In this document: one piece after another, positions 50,148 to 57,820 of the stretch
How the letters are laid out: each line of letters begins with the position of its first letter
How positions within the stretch are numbered: the first letter of the stretch is position 1
Assembly (NCBI RefSeq): GCF_003315205.1
Contig: NZ_QNRR01000002.1
Coordinates: forward strand, 30,783 to 94,782
Source: Roseimicrobium gellanilyticum
Lineage (GTDB): Bacteria; Verrucomicrobiota; Verrucomicrobiia; Verrucomicrobiales; Verrucomicrobiaceae
Length of the DNA: 64,000 nucleotides
Direction of reading: 5' to 3'
Notes under the pieces: model-generated
What the model was told of the DNA's origin: nothing
Database searches by the model: none
Seen by the model: the letters and a program-made list of their open reading frames with translations, nothing else
Position numbers and translations under genes: made by a program

Positions 50148-51128
50148 ATGCCCTTCAAAGCCAACGTCGCCCAGCAACTCCTCGCCCGTGCCAAGGACAA
50201 GGGTCGCCTCGGGCACGCTTACCTGATTTCCGGTCCCAAGGAGGCAGATTTACCCGGATTTGCGGTGAAAACCCTGAACCTCGTCTCCGGCGAGCGCTGG
50301 CCCGACCTCGACTCCTGGGAGAAGCACGGCGCCCTCGTCCTCCGCCCCGAGAGCAAGTCCCGTCAGATCCGCATCGAGACCATTCGCGAGCAGGTGGAGC
50401 CCTTCCTCTACGTCACCACCTCCGGCGCCGCGCATCGCTTGTGCGTCTTCGTGGATGCGGAGCGGATGAATCAGGCCACGCAGAATGCCTTCCTCCGCAC
50501 GCTGGAGGAGCCGCCCCCGCGCACGCTTTTCCTCCTGCTCTCCACCCAGCCCGAGCAGTTCCTCGAGACCACTCTCTCGCGCGTCATCCGTATCGCGCTG
50601 CTCCCGGAGAATAACACGCGACAGCTTTCTCAGCCCGAAGCCAAGATGGTGCGGCTGCTCACCGACCTGGCAAACCGTCCCACGGACTCGCTTGCTGGCG
50701 CGCTCGCACTGCGGAAGGAGTTTGATGACATCCTCACTGAAATCGAAGATCGCCTGACAAAGGAACTCGAGTCCGGCTTTGAGGAAGAGAAAAAGTTCTA
50801 CAGGCAGACCACGGACGTGGACAACGCCTGGCTGAAGGATCGCGAGGAAGAAACCAAAGCGGCGATCGAAGCGCGTTATCGGCAGGAGCGCGATGGCCTC
50901 ATGGAACTGCTGCTCTCATGGCTCGGCGACGTGCTGCGTCATCAGGTCGGTGTCGGCCGTCTGGACCTGCCCGAGCATGCTGCCGCCACGGGCGCTCTCG
51001 CGCAACGCTGGGAGCCTGCTACCGTCTCTCGCCGCATCAAGGAACTGCGTCGCCTGCATTCGAATTTGCATACGAACGTGCAGGAAAACCTCGCGCTCGA
51101 TGCTGCATTCGTGGCGGCATTTGCATGA
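50148..51128 (+). CDS. holB: DNA polymerase III subunit delta-prime
   Basis: 326 residues. The start MPFKANVAQQLLARAKDKGRL GHAYLISGP matches the clamp-loader fold, and the central HRLCVFVDAERMNQATQNAFLRTLEEPPPRTLFLLLSTQP is the hallmark of the delta-prime/gamma family (sensor region, L-x-T-L-E-E-P-P). The Walker A loop is degenerate (SGPKEADL), as expected for delta-prime. The C-terminal half has a charged helical insert. It works in the replisome clamp loader. A MauE/DoxX-like gene follows directly. Confidence 0.9.
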   Translation: MPFKANVAQQLLARAKDKGRLGHAYLISGPKEADLPGFAVKTLNLVSGERWPDLDSWEKHGALVLRPESKSRQIRIETIREQVEPFLYVTTSGAAHRLCVFVDAERMNQATQNAFLRTLEEPPPRTLFLLLSTQPEQFLETTLSRVIRIALLPENNTRQLSQPEAKMVRLLTDLANRPTDSLAGALALRKEFDDILTEIEDRLTKELESGFEEEKKFYRQTTDVDNAWLKDREEETKAAIEARYRQERDGLMELLLSWLGDVLRHQVGVGRLDLPEHAAATGALAQRWEPATVSRRIKELRRLHSNLHTNVQENLALDAAFVAAFA

Positions 51129-51147
51129 CATGAAGCAGGGGGCTGCC

Positions 51148-51552
51148 ATGCGATGGGTGCGTGAAGTACTCGCCTGGATCTTCGGCGGCGTCTTCATCTG
51201 GTCCGGCTGGGTGAAGGTGCAGGACCCCGCCCAGTTCCTCGTCAATATTCGCAGCTTTCACCTGCTGCCAGACCCCTTTGCCGCATGGCTCGCCCTGCTG
51301 CTGCCGTGGCTGGAAATCTTCGCCGGCCTGTGTGTGCTCACCGGCTGGCTGCGCCGCGGTGGCCTTCTCATCTTGAATGCCGCCCTCGTCGTATTCGCCA
51401 TCGCCCTCATCTCCGCCTGGGCCCGTGGCCTCGATGTGGAGTGCGGCTGCTTCGGAGGAGGGAAGGGGACCACCACCATCGTGGAAGCGCTCGTGCGGGA
51501 CGCGGTGCTGCTCGCCGTGGGGGCGTGGCTGATGCTTGCGCGGAGAAAGTAG
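51148..51552 (+). CDS. MauE/DoxX-family membrane protein
   Basis: 134 residues from the ATG at 51148, which has an AGGGGG ribosome-binding site a few bases upstream; an ATG at 51130 is the alternative. Four hydrophobic helices are visible (VLAWIFGGVFIWSGWVKV, FAAWLALLLPWLEIFAGLCV, LLILNAALVVFAIALI, AVLLAVGAWLMLA). The motif VECGCFG between helices 3 and 4 is typical of MauE/DoxX-like redox-linked membrane proteins that serve thiol or quinone chemistry. The stop codon and the last two codons lie in the first copy of a 101-bp repeat (51544-51644), which may have clipped the C-terminus. Confidence 0.8.
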   Translation: MRWVREVLAWIFGGVFIWSGWVKVQDPAQFLVNIRSFHLLPDPFAAWLALLLPWLEIFAGLCVLTGWLRRGGLLILNAALVVFAIALISAWARGLDVECGCFGGGKGTTTIVEALVRDAVLLAVGAWLMLARRK

Positions 51553-51644
51553 TCCGCCGAGCCTCGGCGGTCAGTCTCGATAGCTGGCCGGCTCGCTCTC
51601 ATCATCGCGAAAGGCGTGAGCAGCCGTTCCTGGCAATGCAAAAT
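51544..51644 (+). repeat. 101-bp direct repeat, copy 1
   Basis: The first 27 bases (start AGAAAGTAGTCCGCCGAGCC) and last 11 bases (CAATGCAAAAT) are identical to 63900-64000, and both copies are 101 bp long. The middle is related but diverged. The start overlaps the MauE-like stop codon. Confidence 0.8.
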
Positions 51645-51799
51645 GAGAAGTGAAAAATGAAAAGTGCAAAATGATGAGGGTGCTGGATGCGGCGGGCTGC
51701 ATTGAACGCATCAGAAACCGAGAGTGAATTGAGCTCGGAACAGATATCCCCCTCAGTCACTTTGCATTTTTCATCTTTCATTTCTCATTTTTCATTTCC
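51635..51799. repeat. AT-rich inverted repeat
   Basis: AATGCAAAATGAGAAGTGAA at 51635-51677 is roughly the reverse complement of 51759-51799 (CACTTTGCATTTTTCATC...). It is a low-complexity, A/T-rich pair that extends the 101-bp repeat. No gene lies in 51553-51829. Confidence 0.6.
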
Positions 51800-51829
51800 C
51801 CATGCACGCCGCCGAAGCTCTTCGGATTA

Positions 51830-52855
51830 TTACTCCGACCGCATACTCACCAGCCCTGACGCCGCCTCGGATAACCCATCCGCGTTATCGATGAACTGGC
51901 ATCCCGTCAGCACGTTATCTTTGCACGACTTGTCATTCACTCGCACCGCGGGTCCTTTGCATCCGCTCACCGTGAGTGCCGTAAAGGTGTTCCCCACCAC
52001 CGCCGTTTCCGGGTCCTTGTCCGTCTGCGCGATGAAGATTCCCTGCTCGCCGCTGTTCACGACCACTACGCCCACGAATACATTGCTCCGCGAGTCCCGC
52101 ATGAAGATTCCCTGCTTGCCATTGTTCGAGAGCATCACATTGGAAATCAGATTGCGGTTGAACTTCAAATCCGTCGAGATGCCCGCGCAGTTGTTGCGAT
52201 GCAGGTGCAGTCCTTCGAAGAGACTCTCCTCAGTCTCGTAGCACGCGAGCCCGTCGAAGTGATTGTCACTCGCGCTCAGCTCACGAATCGCCAGCCTGCG
52301 GCATCCCTTCTCCGTCACCACGCCCGCGGAACGGCAGCCATAAATGTTCAAGCGTTCCAGCGACACGTCCACCGCCCTGCGCACCACCACGCCACAGCTG
52401 CGAATCACCGTCTTCTCTCCCGTGTCACACGAGCCATCCCAGCACTCCACATCTTGTTTCAAGCGGTTGCCATCGATGGCGAGGTCCGTCACCTGAATGC
52501 CACTCACTTCGCGCCTCGGAGTGGGCGCTTCATCACCGATGATGATTACCGGGCAGTTCGCGCCCGCCTTCAAACGCAGCACCGTCGCATTTCCCGCGCC
52601 TCGCAGCGTGATGTAGTTTGAGCGAATGACAATGGGCTGGTCGCACTCGTACACGCCCGCAGTCAGCAATACCTCGCCGCCTTCCGGCCCCAGCTTCTCA
52701 ATCGCCCGCTGCACTCCCTCCGAGCCGCCCGATGGAGAAACGATGCGTGTGTGGGAATGCTCCTGCTGGTGGATGTAAAATGCAATGACCAGCGTTACCC
52801 CCAGAAGCATCACGATTCCGAGCAGCAAATTTCGAGTGAGGCGACGAAGTGGCAT
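51830..52855 (-). CDS. Membrane-anchored right-handed beta-helix (pectate-lyase-like) repeat protein
   Basis: 341 residues from the ATG at 52855 (MPLRRLTRNLLLGIVMLLGV); further in-frame starts lie at 52888 and 52918. One transmembrane anchor covers about 9-28. The rest consists of short repeats of the parallel-beta-helix type (for example VIRSNYITLRGAGNATVLRL, RSAGVVTEKGCRRLAIRELS and LISNVMLSNNGKQGIFMRDS). It is likely periplasmic and may bind or cut polysaccharide, but no catalytic residues can be fixed. Confidence 0.8.
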   Translation of the reverse strand: MPLRRLTRNLLLGIVMLLGVTLVIAFYIHQQEHSHTRIVSPSGGSEGVQRAIEKLGPEGGEVLLTAGVYECDQPIVIRSNYITLRGAGNATVLRLKAGANCPVIIIGDEAPTPRREVSGIQVTDLAIDGNRLKQDVECWDGSCDTGEKTVIRSCGVVVRRAVDVSLERLNIYGCRSAGVVTEKGCRRLAIRELSASDNHFDGLACYETEESLFEGLHLHRNNCAGISTDLKFNRNLISNVMLSNNGKQGIFMRDSRSNVFVGVVVVNSGEQGIFIAQTDKDPETAVVGNTFTALTVSGCKGPAVRVNDKSCKDNVLTGCQFIDNADGLSEAASGLVSMRSE

Positions 52856-53125
52856 GGTCAGGAAGTGGCGAAAAATTTTGCCCGCCATTGCTGGCTTGCG
52901 GAACTGATTCGCAGCCAAGTTCTCCGTTGGTCGTCAGAGATTGGTCCGCCTTGGTCACGAGGATCGCGCTTCGGTTTTTCTTACAACCGTGGCTCCGCGC
53001 AATCGCGAACAAGAGCCATCGATAGGACCGCAAAGTAAACATCACGCGGTTTAGTCGAGAAAAACAAATCGCGCAAAATGCGTGATCCCTGCCCCCACAA
53101 CCCTACCCAACCCAAACCACCCCAA

Positions 53126-54283
53126 ATGAAAACATACCTTGGAATCATCGCTGCCGTATCGCTGGCAGTTCCATGGAGCAGTCCCGCGCAAGAAGTCGTG
53201 GATGGCTTCAGCGTCTTGAAAGTGTGCCAGGAAGACCTGGTGCTGCATACCTCCGATAACCAGGATGCTGGTCATATCGGCTATGTCGTGGTCGATCCCG
53301 GCAGTCAGCGCATCGTGTCTGCACTGGTCACCGGTGGCGTGCTCGCCGAGCGTGTCGTCGCGGTGCCCTATACCTCGGTGCGCTTCAGGAGCGCTCGTGA
53401 AGTAACTCTGGTCGATATCAACCGCGAGCGTCTCATCAGCGCACCCGTGGTGGAGCGCACTCATCTCACCAGTACCACCACGCGCTTTGAGCCTTCGTAT
53501 TTCGAGCGCTCCTACACGCACTTCGGTGGCAATGCCGCAGAACTCCGTGTGGGCTTCCGTTCTGAAACTTCCACCCGTACGGATATCGAGCGTGACCGTG
53601 ACCGTGATGGACGTGGCCGTGACGGTCGCGGCCCTGATCGCGATCGTGACCGCAACCGCCCGGATGCCACCGACCCGTCTCGCACGGATCGCGCAGATAC
53701 CGGAACCTCCGAGCGCAACCGCCCGGACTCAACCTCACGCCGTGACAGCGATCGCACGTCCTCCACGGAAGCTCAGCGCAACCAGCCCTCTGATCGCAAC
53801 ACACCTGAATCGCGTGCCGGAGAAAATCGTCGGGGCAACAGCCGTCCTGATGGTGATGCAAATCGTCCCGACAGCTCCTCCGAGCGCCGAGGCAATGCCA
53901 ATCGTCCTGACGCCTCTTCGCCCGACAGTCCTAACAATCGCCCAGGTGCGTCCAGTGATTCCAGAAACGCCTCGCGTCCTGGAGCCTCCACGGACAAGCC
54001 GAACGAGTCTGCGAACAAGAGCGCAACCAATCCTCCGGCAAGCCCGAATAGTGCGCGCAAGGATGACCAGGCCAAGGAAGCTCCCACGGAAAAGAAGACC
54101 CCCGGAGCCGACACCACCGATCCTGCCAACCGCCGCCCTGATCGGGATAATCCGGAGAACAAAGGCCCGCAGAATCGCCCCGGCGAAAGCTCCTCACAGC
54201 CGCAGCCGCAACAGAATCAAAATTCCACCCCCGGAGCCACCCAGTCCAACAAGGGCAGCGAGGCTGACAAGAAGCCGCTGTAG
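53126..54283 (+). CDS. Secreted PRC-barrel-like protein with long disordered charged tail
   Basis: 385 residues from the ATG at 53126 (MKTYLGIIAAVSLAVPWSSP signal peptide). Residues about 22-90 form a PRC-barrel-like domain (VDGFSVLKVCQEDLVLHTSD and GHIGYVVVDPGSQRIVSALV). From about 150 to the end the sequence is disordered and rich in Arg, Asp, Ser, Pro and Asn, with runs like RDRDRDGRGRDGRG. PRC barrels adsorb to RNA, protein or membrane partners; the tail may bind polyanions or the envelope. It is followed by a strong terminator at 54333-54371, so it is a single-gene unit. The function is unknown. Confidence 0.75.
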   Translation: MKTYLGIIAAVSLAVPWSSPAQEVVDGFSVLKVCQEDLVLHTSDNQDAGHIGYVVVDPGSQRIVSALVTGGVLAERVVAVPYTSVRFRSAREVTLVDINRERLISAPVVERTHLTSTTTRFEPSYFERSYTHFGGNAAELRVGFRSETSTRTDIERDRDRDGRGRDGRGPDRDRDRNRPDATDPSRTDRADTGTSERNRPDSTSRRDSDRTSSTEAQRNQPSDRNTPESRAGENRRGNSRPDGDANRPDSSSERRGNANRPDASSPDSPNNRPGASSDSRNASRPGASTDKPNESANKSATNPPASPNSARKDDQAKEAPTEKKTPGADTTDPANRRPDRDNPENKGPQNRPGESSSQPQPQQNQNSTPGATQSNKGSEADKKPL

Positions 54284-54332
54284 TACAGGGAACAGTACAC
54301 CGTACTCATCATCACCTATAACGTGATACATC

Positions 54333-54371
54333 ATGCCCGCCCACCTCACCGGTGGGCGGGCATTTTCTTTT
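54333..54371 (+). terminator. Rho-independent terminator
   Basis: A perfect 13-bp stem (ATGCCCGCCCACC / GGTGGGCGGGCAT) with a 5-base loop is followed by TTTTCTTTTG. It ends the transcript of the PRC-barrel gene. Confidence 0.9.
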
Positions 54372-54486
54372 GATGATGCCGGGGCTGCTATAGCGACGAA
54401 TGATAGAGCGCTTTGCGTCATGGAGTGCAGGCTGGAACTGTCCCTTGCTCAAGAGCGTGAGTTTAAGATATGGAAGCTGTGCCGAA

Positions 54487-54663
54487 GGCCTTGGACTGCG
54501 CGCAGCCTGCTGCCGCTTTCCCGAAGTGCAGCCTGCTGCACACTCCACCGCGACGAAGTCGCCAAACTTTTCTGGACACGTTACCTTACTAGCGAGTGTC
54601 GCCATCGCCACAGCAGGCTGTGGACTCTTCAAAGCGGCAGCAGGCTGCGCGCAGTCCAAGGCC
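54487..54663. repeat. Element with 33-bp perfect inverted arms
   Basis: 54487-54519 (GGCCTTGGACTGCGCGCAGC, continuing CTGCTGCCGCTTT) and 54631-54663 are exact reverse complements, 111 bp apart. CAGCCTGCTGCAC/CAGCAGGCTG sub-repeats lie inside. The gap 54284-54731 otherwise shows nothing but the terminator at 54333. Confidence 0.85.
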
Positions 54664-54731
54664 GCTGCGCGTCACAGCATCTGGATCTGTCGTGTGTATC
54701 GCGTCTTCTCAAGGTGCCAACTCCAGGAGCA

Positions 54732-55955
54732 CTATTCCCCCCTCTTCACCAACGTCACCACGCACTCCAGGTGCCGCGTCTGCGGGAACAAATCAAACGG
54801 CTGCACCTTCGTCAGCTCATATCCCGCCTCACTGAACTTCACCAAATCCCGCATCTGCGTCGCCGGATTGCAGGACACATACACCACCGCCCGTGGTGCA
54901 AACTCAAAGAGCTGCGCCAGGAAACTATCCCCACATCCCGCGCGCGGCGGGTCCACAATCACCGCCGTCTCACCTGCGGGATGCACCGCCTTCGCAAACA
55001 AATGCTCCGCACTGCCCGCGGTGAACTGCGCATTGGTAATGCCATTGATTTCCGCGTTGTGCCTCGCTTTCACCACGGCAGACTCGGAGATCTCGATGCC
55101 CACCACGTGCTCAAAGTGCTTCACACACGTCAGCGCAAAGAGCCCGCTGCCACAGTACGCATCCAGCAGGAATCGCGCGCCACTGGCCTTCGCCTCCGCA
55201 GCCACATGCTGCACGAATGCGGGCAGGATGAAGGGGTTGTTTTGGAAGAAATCCCCCGCCTGGAACTCGAAGCGCACACCATCCACCACCTCCGTCGCAA
55301 TCTGCGCGGACTGCGTGAGTACGCTTCCCTGTGAAGCACGCAGCAGCAGCGTGGCACCACGCTTGTAGCGTGAGGCGTTTGCACGGATGTCCTCACGCAT
55401 GCCGCCCAACGCTTCATTGAGCTCTGGCATCGCGATGTCGCAGCGCGGCACATCGATGATGCGATGACGGCTGCTGTCCGCGAGGAAACCAATCTCCGCA
55501 ATCTGCCCATTCCGTGGCTGCGCAAAGTGTGGCGTGATCTTCGAGCGATACTCAAACTGCCTCGGCGACCCAATCACCGGCAGCACCTCATGCTCGATGC
55601 GCGCCATGTGCTTCAGCAGCTCCGCCACCTGCTGCTGCTTCCACTCAAGCTGCTTCTCGTAGCTCAGGTTCTGGTACTGGCAGCCGCCACACGTGCCAAA
55701 GAGGGGGCAGCGCGCCTCTACGCGATCTGGCGAAGGCTCCAGCACCTCCATGAGATCCGCCTCGCTGTAGTTCTTGTGATTGCGATGGATGCGCGCCCGC
55801 ACCTTCTCACCCGGCAGCCCAAAGGGAATCATCACCACCCAGCCATCCACTCGCGCGATGCCGTGTCCCAAGTTCGTCAGCTTCTCAATCGTGAGGTCGA
55901 GCTCGTGATGATAGGGAAATGGATGCGGGACAAATTTCTTGGGCGGCTGGCGCAT
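54732..55955 (-). CDS. 23S rRNA (uracil-5-)-methyltransferase, RlmD/TrmA family
   Basis: 407 residues. An N-terminal TRAM domain (about 15-75, NLGHGIARVDGWVVMIPFGL) is followed by the Fe-S cluster cysteines in CPLFGTCGGCQYQNL. The SAM-binding DAYCGSGLFAL, IEISESAV and VDPPRAGC motifs and the catalytic Cys in VYVSCNPATQMRDL complete the TrmA/RlmC/RlmD pattern. It methylates uridine C5 in rRNA or tRNA; RlmD is the best guess, but RlmC/RlmCD cannot be excluded. It is cytoplasmic. It stands alone on its strand. Confidence 0.9.
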   Translation of the reverse strand: MRQPPKKFVPHPFPYHHELDLTIEKLTNLGHGIARVDGWVVMIPFGLPGEKVRARIHRNHKNYSEADLMEVLEPSPDRVEARCPLFGTCGGCQYQNLSYEKQLEWKQQQVAELLKHMARIEHEVLPVIGSPRQFEYRSKITPHFAQPRNGQIAEIGFLADSSRHRIIDVPRCDIAMPELNEALGGMREDIRANASRYKRGATLLLRASQGSVLTQSAQIATEVVDGVRFEFQAGDFFQNNPFILPAFVQHVAAEAKASGARFLLDAYCGSGLFALTCVKHFEHVVGIEISESAVVKARHNAEINGITNAQFTAGSAEHLFAKAVHPAGETAVIVDPPRAGCGDSFLAQLFEFAPRAVVYVSCNPATQMRDLVKFSEAGYELTKVQPFDLFPQTRHLECVVTLVKRGE

Positions 55956-56087
55956 GAAGGAACGAAGGCGGTACGAAGGGTGGGGGAAGGACCCTGCGCC
56001 CGAGCAGGGCGAATCGAGTCCATGTTTTCCCTAACCCTCACCGCCGCATCGGCAAGGAGATTCCACGCCAAAGGCATGTGGGTGGGG

Positions 56088-56558
56088 TTACACCGCCTCC
56101 TTCAGCATCTCCGTCTTCTTCTCCTCCGCAGCCGGCACCACCAGCACGGGGCACGGTGAACTCTTGAGCACCTGGGCGGTGATGGACCCAACTAGCAGGT
56201 TGTAGAGGGACCCGTGTCCGTGCGAGCCCACGATGATGAGATCCGCTCCCAGGCGGCGGCATTCCTCAATGAGATCTTCCACACGGGAGCCTTGGATCTG
56301 CCGCGTACTTGCGCGCACGCCAAATTTCTCCAGAGACTCCTGCAGCTGCACGAGTCGGTCGCCTTCCGCTGCGATGGTTTCGGGAGACGGCGGACGGTAC
56401 ACGGTGGGCGCCATGCCAAAGTCTACCACCACTGGATCTGGGGAAACCACGTGGAGCAGCACGACTTCACTGCCGAGTGCTGAAGCAAGCTGGTGTGCCT
56501 GCTTCAGCACCTTGAAGGTCATGTCCGAAAAATCTACCAGCGCGACGATCGTCTTCAT
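56088..56558 (-). CDS. Universal stress protein (UspA family)
   Basis: 156 residues from the ATG at 56558 (MKTIVALVDFSDMTFKVLKQ). The nucleotide-binding loop GSHGHGSLYNLLVGSIT (G-x2-G-x9-G-S) indicates the ATP-binding UspA subgroup. The C-terminus ends in PCPVLVVPAAEEKK. These proteins respond to stress and starvation, with ill-defined biochemical roles. It is preceded on the same strand by a DUF883-like gene (53-bp gap) and a small membrane protein, likely one stress operon. Confidence 0.92.
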   Translation of the reverse strand: MKTIVALVDFSDMTFKVLKQAHQLASALGSEVVLLHVVSPDPVVVDFGMAPTVYRPPSPETIAAEGDRLVQLQESLEKFGVRASTRQIQGSRVEDLIEECRRLGADLIIVGSHGHGSLYNLLVGSITAQVLKSSPCPVLVVPAAEEKKTEMLKEAV

Positions 56559-56611
56559 GGGAAGGAAGCGGTTGGACGATCGCATGCCGTAGCGGCATGG
56601 CGATCGGAGGA

Positions 56612-57109
56612 TTAGTTGGAGAAGAATTGTTTGAGGCGGTTGCCCAGCTTCATGTCGCTGAGGGATTGAGCTCCGCTCTTCACGGCGCTCAGACCATCTT
56701 CGGCGTAGTGGCTGGCGCGGTCATAGGCCGGTCCGAGGAAATCAGTGAGGCGCTCCTGGATGTCTTCCAGCATCCGCACGGCGCGATTCTTCGGAGGCGG
56801 GGGCGGTGTCAGAAGTTCACGTGCCAGCAGGCCCACGGCATAGCCGATGCCCACGGTGGCGGCAACGGCCCACACCGGATGCTTTCGTACGAAGTTCTCC
56901 ACCTCTGTTGTGGTGGTGTTGCAAAGTTCGCCACACTGCTCGGCGGCATGCATGGCGGATTCCTTGGCATGGTGAGCCATGTCTTGCGCCTGGCCCATGA
57001 CTTGGGTGGCTTTTTCTTTTGCCCGCTCTGCCATGTTTTGAGCCTGGCTCATGGCTGCGGAGGCTGTTTCGGAAGCTTGTTGTCCGAGGGGTTCAGGATA
57101 TGCGCTCAT
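56612..57109 (-). CDS. DUF883/YtxH-like stress protein
   Basis: 165 residues from the ATG at 57109. A long helical N-terminal half (MAERAKEKATQVMGQAQDMA) resembles the DUF883/ElaB-YqjD family. One transmembrane segment lies at about 84-103 (HPVWAVAATVGIGYAVGLLA), followed by a Pro-rich PPPPPK stretch and a helical tail. ElaB/YqjD proteins are stationary-phase inner-membrane proteins linked to ribosome binding. The start overlaps the stop of the upstream gene (ATGA), so the two are translationally coupled. Confidence 0.78.
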   Translation of the reverse strand: MSAYPEPLGQQASETASAAMSQAQNMAERAKEKATQVMGQAQDMAHHAKESAMHAAEQCGELCNTTTTEVENFVRKHPVWAVAATVGIGYAVGLLARELLTPPPPPKNRAVRMLEDIQERLTDFLGPAYDRASHYAEDGLSAVKSGAQSLSDMKLGNRLKQFFSN

Positions 57110-57438
57110 GATGGGTCGGTATGTTGGTGTTTCTCTGTGCAAAGTTCGAGAGCCTTGATGATGCCCAGAGTCAGCAGTGCCGGGCGAAGCACGGTCACCG
57201 TGACTGCCGTTACCGTTTTCACAATGAAGCGGGTGGGTATCACATTGAGGAAAATGCCGGTCCCCAGAGCAATGGCCACGGCACGGGCCGGATCCTGCCG
57301 GGAAAATTCACCTGTACGCGCGGTGATTTTGTCGAGCAACTGCTCCACGGGATGTACGGGGGCCACGACCGGTTCCGGCAGCTCAAAGGGAGGCGGTGCT
57401 ATGCCAGCGAGGGTGGGGGTGGAGGATTGAGAAATCAT
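57106..57438 (-). CDS. Small membrane protein, first gene of the Usp operon
   Basis: 110 residues. A Pro-rich N-terminus (PPPFELPEPVVAPVHP) leads to a hydrophobic C-terminal half with two likely membrane stretches (AVAIALGTGIFLNVIPT and VTAVTVTVLRPALLTLGIIK). I recognise no family. It overlaps the DUF883-like gene by 4 bp and is the start of the three-gene unit ending in uspA. Confidence 0.65.
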   Translation of the reverse strand: MISQSSTPTLAGIAPPPFELPEPVVAPVHPVEQLLDKITARTGEFSRQDPARAVAIALGTGIFLNVIPTRFIVKTVTAVTVTVLRPALLTLGIIKALELCTEKHQHTDPS

Positions 57439-57666
57439 GGGAGAAATGCGGACGCTTCATGCGCCGCTCACCCATGGTATCGCATCTGGGGGGCTTGCTG
57501 CTCCTCTCGCATTATGGACGTGCGCTTGAGCACTAGAGCGGTTTACTGTGTAGCCATTTTCGTCGTGGGGCGCGCCACCCCCACCGCGACCGCTGGTCGC
57601 GGTGCGGCAAGTCACCCCTGATTCAAGGCCACGACTTTGTTTAACCCGCCCTAAAATGCGTGGTAC

Positions 57667-57758
57667 GGCCCTGGGAGCGCTGGCCTCCGGCCGGCGTCAT
57701 TTCGCAATGCAACGTCCCGCCCACGCAACGCCAGCCAGAGGCCAGCGCTCCCAGGGCC
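57667..57758. repeat. Element with 21-bp perfect inverted arms
   Basis: 57667-57687 (GGCCCTGGGAGCGCTGGCCT) and 57738-57758 are exact reverse complements, 50 bp apart. The gap 57439-57820 also holds a GCGACCGCTGGTCGC hairpin near 57588. No gene is seen. Confidence 0.8.
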
Positions 57759-57820
57759 GCTTCATGCTCGCGACCTCACGCGTCACCACGAGCGCTGACG
57801 CGTTCCGTATTGGCCACAAC

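Noticed and set aside
53590..53680. Possible tandem DNA repeat in the PRC-barrel gene
   Set aside because: It is a coding Arg/Asp low-complexity run with varied codons, not an exact DNA repeat.
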